Assembly: GCF_000472445.1 (NCBI RefSeq)
Contig: NZ_AXAJ01000001.1
Location: 930,643 to 994,642, forward strand
Length of the DNA: 64,000 nt
Source of the DNA: Burkholderia sp. WSM2230
GTDB lineage: Bacteria > Pseudomonadota > Gammaproteobacteria > Burkholderiales > Burkholderiaceae
Direction: 5' to 3'
The notes beneath the pieces were generated by a model, which was given only the letters and a program-made list of their open reading frames with translations, made no database searches and was not told the DNA's origin. Shown piece after piece: positions 26,304 to 34,277 of this stretch (the stretch's first letter is position 1; the number at the start of each line of letters is the position of its first letter). The position numbers and the translations under genes are program-made.

Positions 26304-26474
26304 ATGCAACAGGACAACGAACCCCTGAATCCCGGTGACGAAGCGCCTCCCGACGCGCCCGGCGTGGGCGAAGACATTTGCCGCGCCTGTCACGGCACCG
26401 GCAAGGTGGAGGGAAAGCAATGCACGGTGTGCGGCGGCACGGGGAAAGTGCTGCAGGGCATCGGCGGCGGCTGA
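26304..26474 (+). CDS. Tiny DnaJ-type zinc-finger protein
   Basis: 56 residues with two CxxCxGxG modules, CRACHGTGK and CTVCGGTGK (about 26-50), exactly one DnaJ-type zinc-binding unit. An acidic N-terminus (NEPLNPGDEAPPDAPG) precedes it. It has no J domain. It might bind unfolded protein or work as a small redox/zinc factor (inference). GGAGAG lies before the ATG. Confidence 0.72.
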   Translation: MQQDNEPLNPGDEAPPDAPGVGEDICRACHGTGKVEGKQCTVCGGTGKVLQGIGGG

Positions 26475-26558
26475 GCTTTCGTGTGAAGGCTGTCGGGCGT
26501 TGCCTTTTTCCGCACGGTTGCACGGCTGGGCGGTTGCATGGCTGCACCGGCGTCCCGG

Positions 26559-26582
26559 CCTGCAGCTGACCCGGCAGGTTTT
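26559..26582 (+). terminator. Weak intrinsic terminator
   Basis: CCTGC, ten-base loop, GCAGG, then four T, about 85 bases after the zinc-finger gene. The short stem makes this a low-confidence call. Confidence 0.3.
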
Positions 26583-26685
26583 AATCGGCTGACAAGCCGG
26601 GGCAGGCGCGCTTTATGCGGCAGTGCGAGATCGCCCGTTACCGGTTCGCGCACCGGACGGGCACCGCCACGCATAGGAGCCAAAC

Positions 26686-27231
26686 ATGCAGGAAGATTCG
26701 AAGCACGCATTTGACGCGGTCCAGACCGAGTACGAAGCCTTCATGCTTGAGCCGCACGAGTGGGTACCGAATAACCGCAAGCTGCCCGTCGTGATTTACC
26801 GGCAGGCAGTCGACCCCGCCATCGGCGATGTTGCCGCCGCATTCGAACTGCTGTTCGCGCGCAATCAATGGCCGCCGCAGTGGCGCGACGGCATCTTCGA
26901 CTATCACCATTTTCACTCGACCGCGCACGAGGTGCTTGGCGTCACCGAAGGTTCCGCCGAAGTGATCGTCGGCGGTCCGGGCGGCAAGGTGGTCAGCGTT
27001 TCCGCCGGGGACGTTCTGCTGCTGCCCGCCGGCACCGGCCACTGCCTGCAATCGTTCGAGGGGCGCTTTCGCGTGGTGGCCGGCTATCCGGCGGGCCAGC
27101 AGTGGGACATTCGTCGTGAAGCGCTCACGCCGCAGGAACTCGCGGCCATGCACGCATTGCCGTTTCCGCAAATGGACCCCGTCGACGGCAAGCACGGCCC
27201 GCTTTGCGAGCACTGGCTGAACGCGGCCTAG
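26686..27231 (+). CDS. Cupin-domain protein (YjlB-like)
   Basis: A 181-residue single cupin beta-barrel. The metal-site region reads DYHHFHSTAHEVLGV, then a Gly/Val-rich strand (GSAEVIVGGPGGK), and motif 2 is LLLPAGTGHCLQ. His residues in HHFHSTAHE plus the later His would bind the metal. YjlB-type proteins are widespread, of unknown function, possibly sugar- or stress-linked. TAGGAG precedes the ATG. It is upstream of transketolase on the same strand but 280 bases away, so probably a separate transcript. Confidence 0.85.
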   Translation: MQEDSKHAFDAVQTEYEAFMLEPHEWVPNNRKLPVVIYRQAVDPAIGDVAAAFELLFARNQWPPQWRDGIFDYHHFHSTAHEVLGVTEGSAEVIVGGPGGKVVSVSAGDVLLLPAGTGHCLQSFEGRFRVVAGYPAGQQWDIRREALTPQELAAMHALPFPQMDPVDGKHGPLCEHWLNAA

Positions 27232-27398
27232 TGCCGCTCGTGTCCTTCGCATTTCGGGGTTGGCATTCGCGCACGTCAACGAACAGCAACAGCAGTTCGC
27301 TCAACGCGCCCACGATGTCACGTTGCGTGCAGATTTGCGCGCATCGGCGCATCATCGTCAAGGCTTGCCGGGTTGTCGATCTGTCGTGTCCCGCGAAC

Positions 27399-27426
27399 AC
27401 CGTTTGTATACCGTTGATACCGTTTG
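27399..27426 (+). repeat. Three phased ACCGTT(T)G repeats upstream of transketolase
   Basis: ACCGTTTG at 27399, ACCGTTG at 27410 and ACCGTTTG at 27419, roughly one helical turn apart and about 90-115 bases before tkt. The phasing suggests cooperative binding of a regulator to one DNA face. Confidence 0.4.
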
Positions 27427-27512
27427 AACACAGCCTGAACAGCGCTTTCCCGCGGCTTCGCAGCAGCAGCGCGCGCGGGCGATGTGGCTGACGGCCGAAC
27501 AAGGAGTGTCCC

Positions 27513-29597
27513 ATGCAAAACGATCCCGCCCTCGACCAGTTGTGCATCAATACGATCCGCACGCTGTCGATGGACGCTGTTCAGAAAGCGAATTCCGGCC
27601 ACCCGGGCACGCCCATGGCGCTGGCGCCGGTTGCCTACCATCTGTGGCAAAACCATTTGCGCTACGACCCGGACGAGCCGCTTTGGCCCAATCGCGACCG
27701 CTTCGTGCTGTCGGTCGGGCACGCGTCGATGCTGCTGTATTCGCTGCTGCATCTCGCGAACGTGAAGGCCGTCGACGAAGATGGCAAGCCGACCGGCCAG
27801 CCCGCTGTGTCGATCGAGGACATCGAGCGCTTCAGGCAGATAGACAGCAAGACGCCGGGTCACCCCGAGTACCGGATGACGACGGGCGTCGAAACGACCA
27901 CGGGTCCGCTCGGTCAGGGCCTCGGCAACAGCGTCGGCATGGCGATGGCGGCGCGCTGGTACGAGAGCCGCTTCAACAAGCCGGATGCGTCGCTCTTCGA
28001 CTATCGCGTCTATGCGCTATGCGGCGACGGCGACATGATGGAAGGCATCTCTCACGAAGCGGCCTCGCTTGCGGGGCACCTGAAGCTCTCTAACCTGATC
28101 TGGATCTACGACAGCAATCGCGTGACGATCGAAGGGCATACGGATCTGGCGTATAGCGACGACGTGGAGAGCCGTTTTCGCGGCTACCGCTGGCACACAC
28201 TGCACGTGGACGATGCGAACGACGCGGCCGCGCTGGAAGCCGCGTTGGTCGAGGCAAAGAGCGTGACGGACAGGCCGACGCTGATCGTGGTCAACAGCAT
28301 TATCGGCTGGGGCGCGCCGAACAAGCAGGACACCGCCGCCGCGCACGGCGAAGCGCTCGGCGTCGAGGAAGTGGCGCTCACCAAGAAGTTCTACGGCTGG
28401 CCGGAAGACAAATTCTTCTACGTGCCCGACGGTGTGCACGAACGTTTCGCTGCCGGCATCGGCGCGCGCGGCAAGGCGGCGCGCGAGGAATGGCTGGCGA
28501 AATACGACGCCTACAGCAAGCAGTATCCGGAACTGTCGCGCGAATTCGCGCAGATCGAAGCGCACGAGTTGCCAGTGGGCTGGGACAACGACATTCCCAC
28601 CTTCGACGCAGACCCGAAAGGCATGGCCTCGCGGGAGTCGTCGGGCAAGGTGCTCAACGCCATTGCCGCGCGCGTGCCGTGGATGATCGGCGGCGCGGCC
28701 GATCTCGCGCCGTCCACGAAAACGAACCTGAAATTCGAGGGCGCGGGCAGCTTCGAGTACGACAACTACGGTGGCCGCAATCTGCATTTCGGCATTCGCG
28801 AACATGGCATGGGCGCGGTGGTCAACGGTCTGGCCTTGTCGAACCTGCGGCCGTTCGGCTCCACGTTCCTCATTTTCAGCGACTACATGAAGCCGCCGAT
28901 TCGCCTGTCGGCAATCATGGAGGTCGAGGCGATCTACGTGTTCACGCACGATTCGATCGGCGTCGGCGAAGATGGGCCGACGCATCAGCCAATCGAACAG
29001 CTCGCGTCGCTGCGCGGTGTGCCGGGTCTCACCGTGCTGCGTCCGGGCGATGCCAACGAGGTGGCGCAAGCGTGGCGCGTCGCGCTGACGCAAAAGCGGC
29101 GTCCCGCGTGCATCGTCGTGTCGCGGCAGCCGCTGCCCACGTTGGACCGCAGCCGCTATGCATCCGCCGAGGGCGTGAAAAAAGGCGCCTATGTGCTTGC
29201 CGATGCGCCCGATGGGCAAAAGCCGCAAGTGATCCTGCTGGCCACCGGCAGCGAGCTTTCCATCTGCGTGGATGTTTACGAGAAGCTGAAGGCCGAGGGC
29301 ATTGCGGCGCGCGTGGTGTCGATGCCTTCATGGGATCTGTTCGAACGGCAGGACGAGGCGTATCGCGACACGGTGTTGCCGGCCGACATCGACGCGCGCG
29401 TGGCCGTCGAGCAGGCCGCGACGCTCGGTTGGGACCGCTACGTCGGCAGGCTCGGCGCACAGGTGGTGATGCACACGTTCGGCGCGTCGGCGCCGCTTGC
29501 CGATCTGAAGAAGAAGTTCGGCTTCACGCCCGAGCATGTGTATGAAGCGGCGAAGCAGCAGATTGCGCGCGTGCAGGGAAAGGGCGCCTCGCGGTAG
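27513..29597 (+). CDS. tkt: Transketolase
   Basis: A 694-residue TPP enzyme moving two-carbon ketol units between sugar phosphates in the pentose phosphate or Calvin-type cycle. Family landmarks: KANSGHPGTPM near 27-37, the TPP motif GDGDMMEGISHEAASLAGHL (about 171-190) ending in the expected Asn, the pyrimidine domain ADLAPSTKTNLKF, NLHFGIREHGMGA with the catalytic Glu, and DSIGVGEDGPTHQPIE. AAGGAG lies eight bases before the ATG. It produces the xylulose-5-phosphate that the phosphoketolase further along would split. It ends 17 bases from the lipoprotein gene (convergent). Confidence 0.97.
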   Translation: MQNDPALDQLCINTIRTLSMDAVQKANSGHPGTPMALAPVAYHLWQNHLRYDPDEPLWPNRDRFVLSVGHASMLLYSLLHLANVKAVDEDGKPTGQPAVSIEDIERFRQIDSKTPGHPEYRMTTGVETTTGPLGQGLGNSVGMAMAARWYESRFNKPDASLFDYRVYALCGDGDMMEGISHEAASLAGHLKLSNLIWIYDSNRVTIEGHTDLAYSDDVESRFRGYRWHTLHVDDANDAAALEAALVEAKSVTDRPTLIVVNSIIGWGAPNKQDTAAAHGEALGVEEVALTKKFYGWPEDKFFYVPDGVHERFAAGIGARGKAAREEWLAKYDAYSKQYPELSREFAQIEAHELPVGWDNDIPTFDADPKGMASRESSGKVLNAIAARVPWMIGGAADLAPSTKTNLKFEGAGSFEYDNYGGRNLHFGIREHGMGAVVNGLALSNLRPFGSTFLIFSDYMKPPIRLSAIMEVEAIYVFTHDSIGVGEDGPTHQPIEQLASLRGVPGLTVLRPGDANEVAQAWRVALTQKRRPACIVVSRQPLPTLDRSRYASAEGVKKGAYVLADAPDGQKPQVILLATGSELSICVDVYEKLKAEGIAARVVSMPSWDLFERQDEAYRDTVLPADIDARVAVEQAATLGWDRYVGRLGAQVVMHTFGASAPLADLKKKFGFTPEHVYEAAKQQIARVQGKGASR

Positions 29598-29614
29598 CGC
29601 ATTGCTCACATCGT

Positions 29615-30700
29615 TCAGTTCGCCGGAATCGTCACGACAGGTGCCTTGTTGCTCGTGTCGGCTTCGGCGAGCGCCATGAGGTTCTGCACGACAGTGAACG
29701 CGTATTTCGAGTCGAAGTCGTTGCGGTCCACCCAGTAGGACGACGCTCCATATGGGATCGTGACATAGGCATTGTCGGGCGCGGTCTTGCCGGAGTGAAC
29801 GATGATGGTAGGCCTCGTCTCGCCGCCGATCAGGCCCACGGTCGGTTTCGTGGAGCCGTCGTTTATGCGCTCGGTGGGCACCTGCACCTGTGCGCCGAGA
29901 TCGGTCAGTATGCCGAGCACCGAGCGCGTCACCATCGGAATCCTGTCGGCCTTATGCCACGCAGACGAAGGCCCATACACGATTTCGTAGCTGCGCGTAT
30001 TCGACGAGAGATGCAGCAGCTTGCGCACTCGCGCGACGTCGGCGGTGATTTGCGGCGAGTCGCCGCTGGTCGTTGCGCCAATCACGAGGAACACGCTCAT
30101 CTGGTCGTTCTTATCGCCTACCTTGCGCGATTCGACGTTGAGCTCGCCCGCGAGTTGCAGGCGCCGCAGCGCGCGCAGCAATTCGAAAAAGCCCGGCGCG
30201 CCCGCGCTGTTTTCTCCGCCGAGCGCGTTGCCGTTCTGCAGGCCACCCACCGATTGCGCGGTAATGCGCAACAGCAGGTCGATCGGAATGCCGCCTTCGG
30301 CGAGCGGCAGGACCAGTGCTGGCGCGAGCGGGCGGATATAAGCGGAGGCGAACGCTTCGCCGGTAGTGGGCGTGTACGTGAATGTCGGGTGATTGGAATA
30401 CGACACGCTGCCGGTGGCGAGCGCATAGTTCGGCTGGCTGCCGGAGCCCGCATTGGCGGTCGCGCCGCCGCTGGCATCGAATGTATAGGCCGCGATGATG
30501 CTGCTGACGGTCAGAAACGCGGGCGCGTCGCCATAACGCAGGCCGACCACGGCCGCGAGAATCTCGCGCTTTTTCGCGTCGCCGAGTGCGCGAGCGTAGT
30601 CGACCTGGTCGGCTTTGAGGCGCGAAGGTCCAATATGTACGCAGGCAGAAGAAAGGCAGGCCGCGCAAAGCGCGGCGGCGAGCGAAGCGGTTCTGATCAT
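29615..30700 (-). CDS. Hypothetical lipoprotein, 361 residues
   Basis: Starts MIRTASLAAALCAACLSSAC with lipobox LSSAC (Cys about 20), so it should be lipid-anchored. The mature part has a Gly/Ser/Asn-rich section (GGATANAGSGSQPNYALATG) followed by a more regular alpha/beta region with RALRRLQLAGELNV. I recognise no catalytic motif. Repeated Ser/Thr-rich strands suggest a beta-structured surface or periplasmic protein. A longer upstream frame is arginine/threonine-rich and antisense-like, so the ATG at 30700 is preferred. It lies 91 bases after zapE on the same strand. Confidence 0.8.
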   Translation of the reverse strand: MIRTASLAAALCAACLSSACVHIGPSRLKADQVDYARALGDAKKREILAAVVGLRYGDAPAFLTVSSIIAAYTFDASGGATANAGSGSQPNYALATGSVSYSNHPTFTYTPTTGEAFASAYIRPLAPALVLPLAEGGIPIDLLLRITAQSVGGLQNGNALGGENSAGAPGFFELLRALRRLQLAGELNVESRKVGDKNDQMSVFLVIGATTSGDSPQITADVARVRKLLHLSSNTRSYEIVYGPSSAWHKADRIPMVTRSVLGILTDLGAQVQVPTERINDGSTKPTVGLIGGETRPTIIVHSGKTAPDNAYVTIPYGASSYWVDRNDFDSKYAFTVVQNLMALAEADTSNKAPVVTIPAN

Positions 30701-30791
30701 CGGGAAAAAGGCGGAGTGCTTATCCGCTGAAGAATGAGTCGTCTCGACCGCGGTAGCACGGCGCATTCCCGGATGAGCGGCGGGGACGTCG

Positions 30792-31868
30792 CTAATGGTC
30801 CGTGCCTGTCGAGGTCGGCTGGTCGAGCGCCTCGTCGAGCGTGTTGCGATACGCGCGCGATTCCATTTCGGCAAGACGGCTCAGTGTTCTCGAGAGATCA
30901 TGCGCGCCTTCCAGACTGCGCAATGCAGCATGAATCGGCTGATCCGATGCAATGAAGAGCGCGCGCTTGCGATCGTAAAGAATATCGACGAGCCATACGA
31001 GCCGCTGCAACGTATGTGGTTTCCTCAGCCACCCGGTATGCACGTTATCGACAATGAACCCCTGCCAGCGCTCGGCAAGGTCCAGGTAGTCGAGATGCGA
31101 GCGGTTCGCCACGCACAGCGCTTCGAAGTCGGCCCACAAGATAGCGGCGCCCACCGCGCGCGCAATCAGCGGCCGGCCCGCAGCGCTGACTTTCGTCGCT
31201 TCCAGTGCGCCGCTGCTTTCATGGCGGAGGAAAAGGTCACGCAGTGCATTGCCGGCCGCTGCGTCGAGCGGAGAGAAGAAACGCGGTGACGGATGCGCCT
31301 CGCCGCCGAAGCGATAGTCGCGTGCACCGTCGAAATGAATCACGCGAAAGTGCCGCTTGATCTGCTCGATGGTCGGCACGAAACGCTCATGAAACTCCGG
31401 GTCGGACAGCAGGCCGTCCGGCGCATAGTTCGACGTAAGCATGATGCGCGTGCCGAGCCTGATCGCCGTATCGAGAAAGCGGCCCATCAGAAGCGCGTCG
31501 GCGATATCGTGCACGTGGAATTCGTCGAAGCACAATAGCTCGATGCCGCCGAGCCATTGTTTCGACACCGAGCCAAGCCGGTCGTCGCCACGCGGTTCGT
31601 TCACGAGGCGCTGGTTCATCTCGCGCAGAAACTCGTGAAAGTGTAGACGCCGCTTGCGGCAATCCGCCAGTTCGAACACGGTATCGACCACGAGACTCTT
31701 GCCGCGTCCAGGCAGTCCGTGGCAATAAACGCCCTGATATGGTGGCTGCGTGTCGCCTATTGCCGGGCCGGGCAATGCGGCAAGTGCCGCGATTGCATAG
31801 CGTTGCTTCGCATCGGGCACGATGCCGCGCGCGGCCAGGCTGCTTGCGATCAGGGCTTCGTCAAGCAT
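30792..31868 (-). CDS. zapE: Cell division protein ZapE (AFG1-like ATPase)
   Basis: A 358-residue AAA-type P-loop ATPase. ZapE destabilises FtsZ polymers and is needed for division under anaerobic, hot or filamenting conditions. Walker A GLPGRGKS is at 51-58 and Walker B LLCFDEF at 111-117, followed by HVHDIADALL. The family-typical LTSNYAPDGL follows near 165. Length matches AFG1-type proteins. No strong ribosome site precedes ATG 31868. Its own upstream gap (141 bases) separates it from the YihY gene on the same strand. Confidence 0.93.
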   Translation of the reverse strand: MLDEALIASSLAARGIVPDAKQRYAIAALAALPGPAIGDTQPPYQGVYCHGLPGRGKSLVVDTVFELADCRKRRLHFHEFLREMNQRLVNEPRGDDRLGSVSKQWLGGIELLCFDEFHVHDIADALLMGRFLDTAIRLGTRIMLTSNYAPDGLLSDPEFHERFVPTIEQIKRHFRVIHFDGARDYRFGGEAHPSPRFFSPLDAAAGNALRDLFLRHESSGALEATKVSAAGRPLIARAVGAAILWADFEALCVANRSHLDYLDLAERWQGFIVDNVHTGWLRKPHTLQRLVWLVDILYDRKRALFIASDQPIHAALRSLEGAHDLSRTLSRLAEMESRAYRNTLDEALDQPTSTGTDH

Positions 31869-32009
31869 AGGCTGCGCCCTGATGCGGAAAGTAGTTGATT
31901 GATTTGCGCTGAACGACGTTCATTAGGGGGTTCTGTAGCGTGCCGGATGATAGGCACGATGCGCGCAATGTTACCCCAGCCTCTCACGCGTGCCCCGGCT
32001 CCGCAACAG

Positions 32010-32912
32010 TCAGCCTGTTTTGATGGGCTGCTTCGGCGCGCCTTGCGGCTCAAGTCCGAAGCGCTCGTACTGTGCGATCACTTGCGCGCCGAAGAGCAGC
32101 AACGTGGCAAGCCATTCAAGACTGAACAGAATGACGATCGCCATGGTGAGCGACCCGTACACCACGCTGACCTGCGAGAGCGTCGCGAAGTACCACACCA
32201 GCACGTGGCGTGTGATTTCCCACAACACGGCGGCGACAACGCCGCCAAACAGCGCGTGCTTGATGGATGGCCGTCCGACCGGCATCACCATATAGATCGA
32301 CGTCAATACGAAGATCTCGCCCGCAAGACCGAGCAGGTACAGCAGCACCCGCGAAGGGCCCTGCAGCGAAACATGCATGCCGAGGAAGTCGAGACCTTCG
32401 GTGCCCACGGCTTCGAGTCCGCTCGACACGAAGGTGACGATCAGCGCGCCGACGCCGAGAAACAGGATGTAGCAATAAGGCAGCAGCGCCGAGAGCAGAA
32501 AATGGCGACGCCGTATGACCACGCGATGAACGAAGATCAGCGACATCGCGTTCTCAAGCACGGTGAAGGCGAGCGAACTGAAGAACAGCATCGTCACGAA
32601 CAACACCCAGCCGATCACCGCGCGATGAGCGAGAAAATTGGCGAGCTCCTGCACGAGCGCGCGCGACTGGCCAGGCACGAGCCACTGCAGCAGGTGCCCT
32701 AATGCGGGCAACAAAAGGTGCTGCGGCACGATGCGCGACAGTGCGATGACGATCAGGATCATCAGCGGCACGATGGAAAGCAGCGCGTAATACGCGACCG
32801 CGCCGGCGAGCAGCAGCCCCTGGTTGGCGCGGAAAGCCTTCAGCGTTTCGAGCGTGAAGCGGCCCGGATGTTGTGCGACGTAAAGCGTGCGCCGATCGAC
32901 AATGAAGTGCAT
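32010..32912 (-). CDS. YihY/BrkB-family inner-membrane protein
   Basis: About 300 residues with six transmembrane helices. The motif AGAVAYYALLSIVPLMILIV near 31-50 is the family signature. The family was once misnamed RNase BN and has no proven function; BrkB of Bordetella was linked to serum resistance. I prefer ATG 32912 (MHFIVDRR) because GAGGA lies before it; an ATG seven codons upstream is possible. Monocistronic by spacing. Confidence 0.9.
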   Translation of the reverse strand: MHFIVDRRTLYVAQHPGRFTLETLKAFRANQGLLLAGAVAYYALLSIVPLMILIVIALSRIVPQHLLLPALGHLLQWLVPGQSRALVQELANFLAHRAVIGWVLFVTMLFFSSLAFTVLENAMSLIFVHRVVIRRRHFLLSALLPYCYILFLGVGALIVTFVSSGLEAVGTEGLDFLGMHVSLQGPSRVLLYLLGLAGEIFVLTSIYMVMPVGRPSIKHALFGGVVAAVLWEITRHVLVWYFATLSQVSVVYGSLTMAIVILFSLEWLATLLLFGAQVIAQYERFGLEPQGAPKQPIKTG

Positions 32913-33113
32913 GGGTCCTCGCCACGCGCGCATCTCGGGCCGCCGACGGGCGGCGCATACCGACGCGCCTCATGTCAGGGTAAGCAAGAATGCCGCCACG
33001 CCTCGCCATGTTTGTTTAGACAGATGGGCAATGCTCGGGCGGGACGTATGACGCATAGCTCCTGGGCAGCGCGCAACGCCGACCGGGAATAGGCTTTGCT
33101 TATTGTTCGCCAC

Positions 33114-34277
33114 ATGGCATCCGAACCAACATCGAATATCGCAGCGGACAATGCCGGCCCCGGGGACCTCGTCATCGCACGGCCCGAGGGTTTGTATTGT
33201 CCGCCGGGCGATTTCTATATCGATCCCTGGCAGCCCGTCGAGCGCGCCGTGATAACGCATGCCCATTCCGATCACGCGCGTTTCGGGCACCGGCATTATC
33301 TGGCGTCGCGCGCCGGGGCGAACGTGCTGCTGTCCCGCCTGCCTGACATCTCGCTGCAAACGCTTGCGTATGGCGAGCGGCTCGACATCAGCGGAGTGAC
33401 CGTGTCGCTGCATCCGGCGGGACATGTGCTTGGTTCCGCGCAATTGCGCATCGAACATCGTGGCCGCGTGTGGGTCGCGTCCGGCGATTACAAGCTGGAC
33501 CCGGACCCTACTTGCGATGCATTCGAGTCCGTGCGTTGCGACACTTTCATCACGGAATCCACTTTCGGTCTGCCAATCTACCGCTGGGACCCGCCGCAAA
33601 CCGTGTTCGACGGCGTGGATTCATGGTGGCGCCATAACGCCGCCCAAGGCCGCGCATCCGTTCTGTTCTGCTATTCGTTCGGCAAGGCGCAGCGCGTGCT
33701 GGCGAGCGTCGACGCGGGCATCGGACCGATCTTCTGCCACGGCGCGGTGGAGCCGCTCAATCGCGCGTATCGCGACGCCGGTGTGCATTTGCCGCCGGTA
33801 CGGCTCGTCAGCGAAATTCCGCCGAAAGAGAAGGCTGTATTCAAACAGGCGCTGATCGTCGCGCCGCCGTCGGCGCAGGGCAGCGCGTGGCTCCGACGCT
33901 TCGGCGACTATAGCGACGCATTCGGGTCGGGCTGGATGCGCTTGCGCGGCGCGCGCCGCAGACGCGGCGTCGACCGAGGCTTCGCGCTCTCCGATCATGC
34001 GGACTGGCCCGCGCTGCAAACGGCGATTCACGCGACCGGCGCAGAGCGCGTGATCGTCACGCATGGTTCTGTCGAGCCGATGGTGCGCTGGCTGCGCGAG
34101 CAGGGCCTCGAGGCCGGCGCTTTCGCGACGCAATATGGCGACGATACCGTGGAAGCGGACGCATTGGGCGGCGTCGAAACTGTCGCGGAAGGCACCGTTG
34201 CAGGGGGCAGCCTGGCGCATCAGCACAGCGACGAAGCCCCCGCTGCCGCGCTCGACGACACCGCGAGCCGTTCATGA
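33114..34277 (+). CDS. Ligase-associated DNA exonuclease (metallo-beta-lactamase fold)
   Basis: A 387-residue nuclease of the Lexo/SNM1-like group that would trim DNA ends for repair. The two-metal motif HAHSDH is at 49-54. It continues with SLHPAGHVLGS and ASGDYKLDPDPT, the conserved metal sites of the lactamase/beta-CASP-like fold. The gene overlaps the following ATP-dependent ligase by four bases (ATGA), so the two are translationally coupled and act together in end processing. The C-terminal 40 residues are low-complexity. Start ATG 33114 is preferred over an upstream TTG. Confidence 0.9.
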   Translation: MASEPTSNIAADNAGPGDLVIARPEGLYCPPGDFYIDPWQPVERAVITHAHSDHARFGHRHYLASRAGANVLLSRLPDISLQTLAYGERLDISGVTVSLHPAGHVLGSAQLRIEHRGRVWVASGDYKLDPDPTCDAFESVRCDTFITESTFGLPIYRWDPPQTVFDGVDSWWRHNAAQGRASVLFCYSFGKAQRVLASVDAGIGPIFCHGAVEPLNRAYRDAGVHLPPVRLVSEIPPKEKAVFKQALIVAPPSAQGSAWLRRFGDYSDAFGSGWMRLRGARRRRGVDRGFALSDHADWPALQTAIHATGAERVIVTHGSVEPMVRWLREQGLEAGAFATQYGDDTVEADALGGVETVAEGTVAGGSLAHQHSDEAPAAALDDTASRS

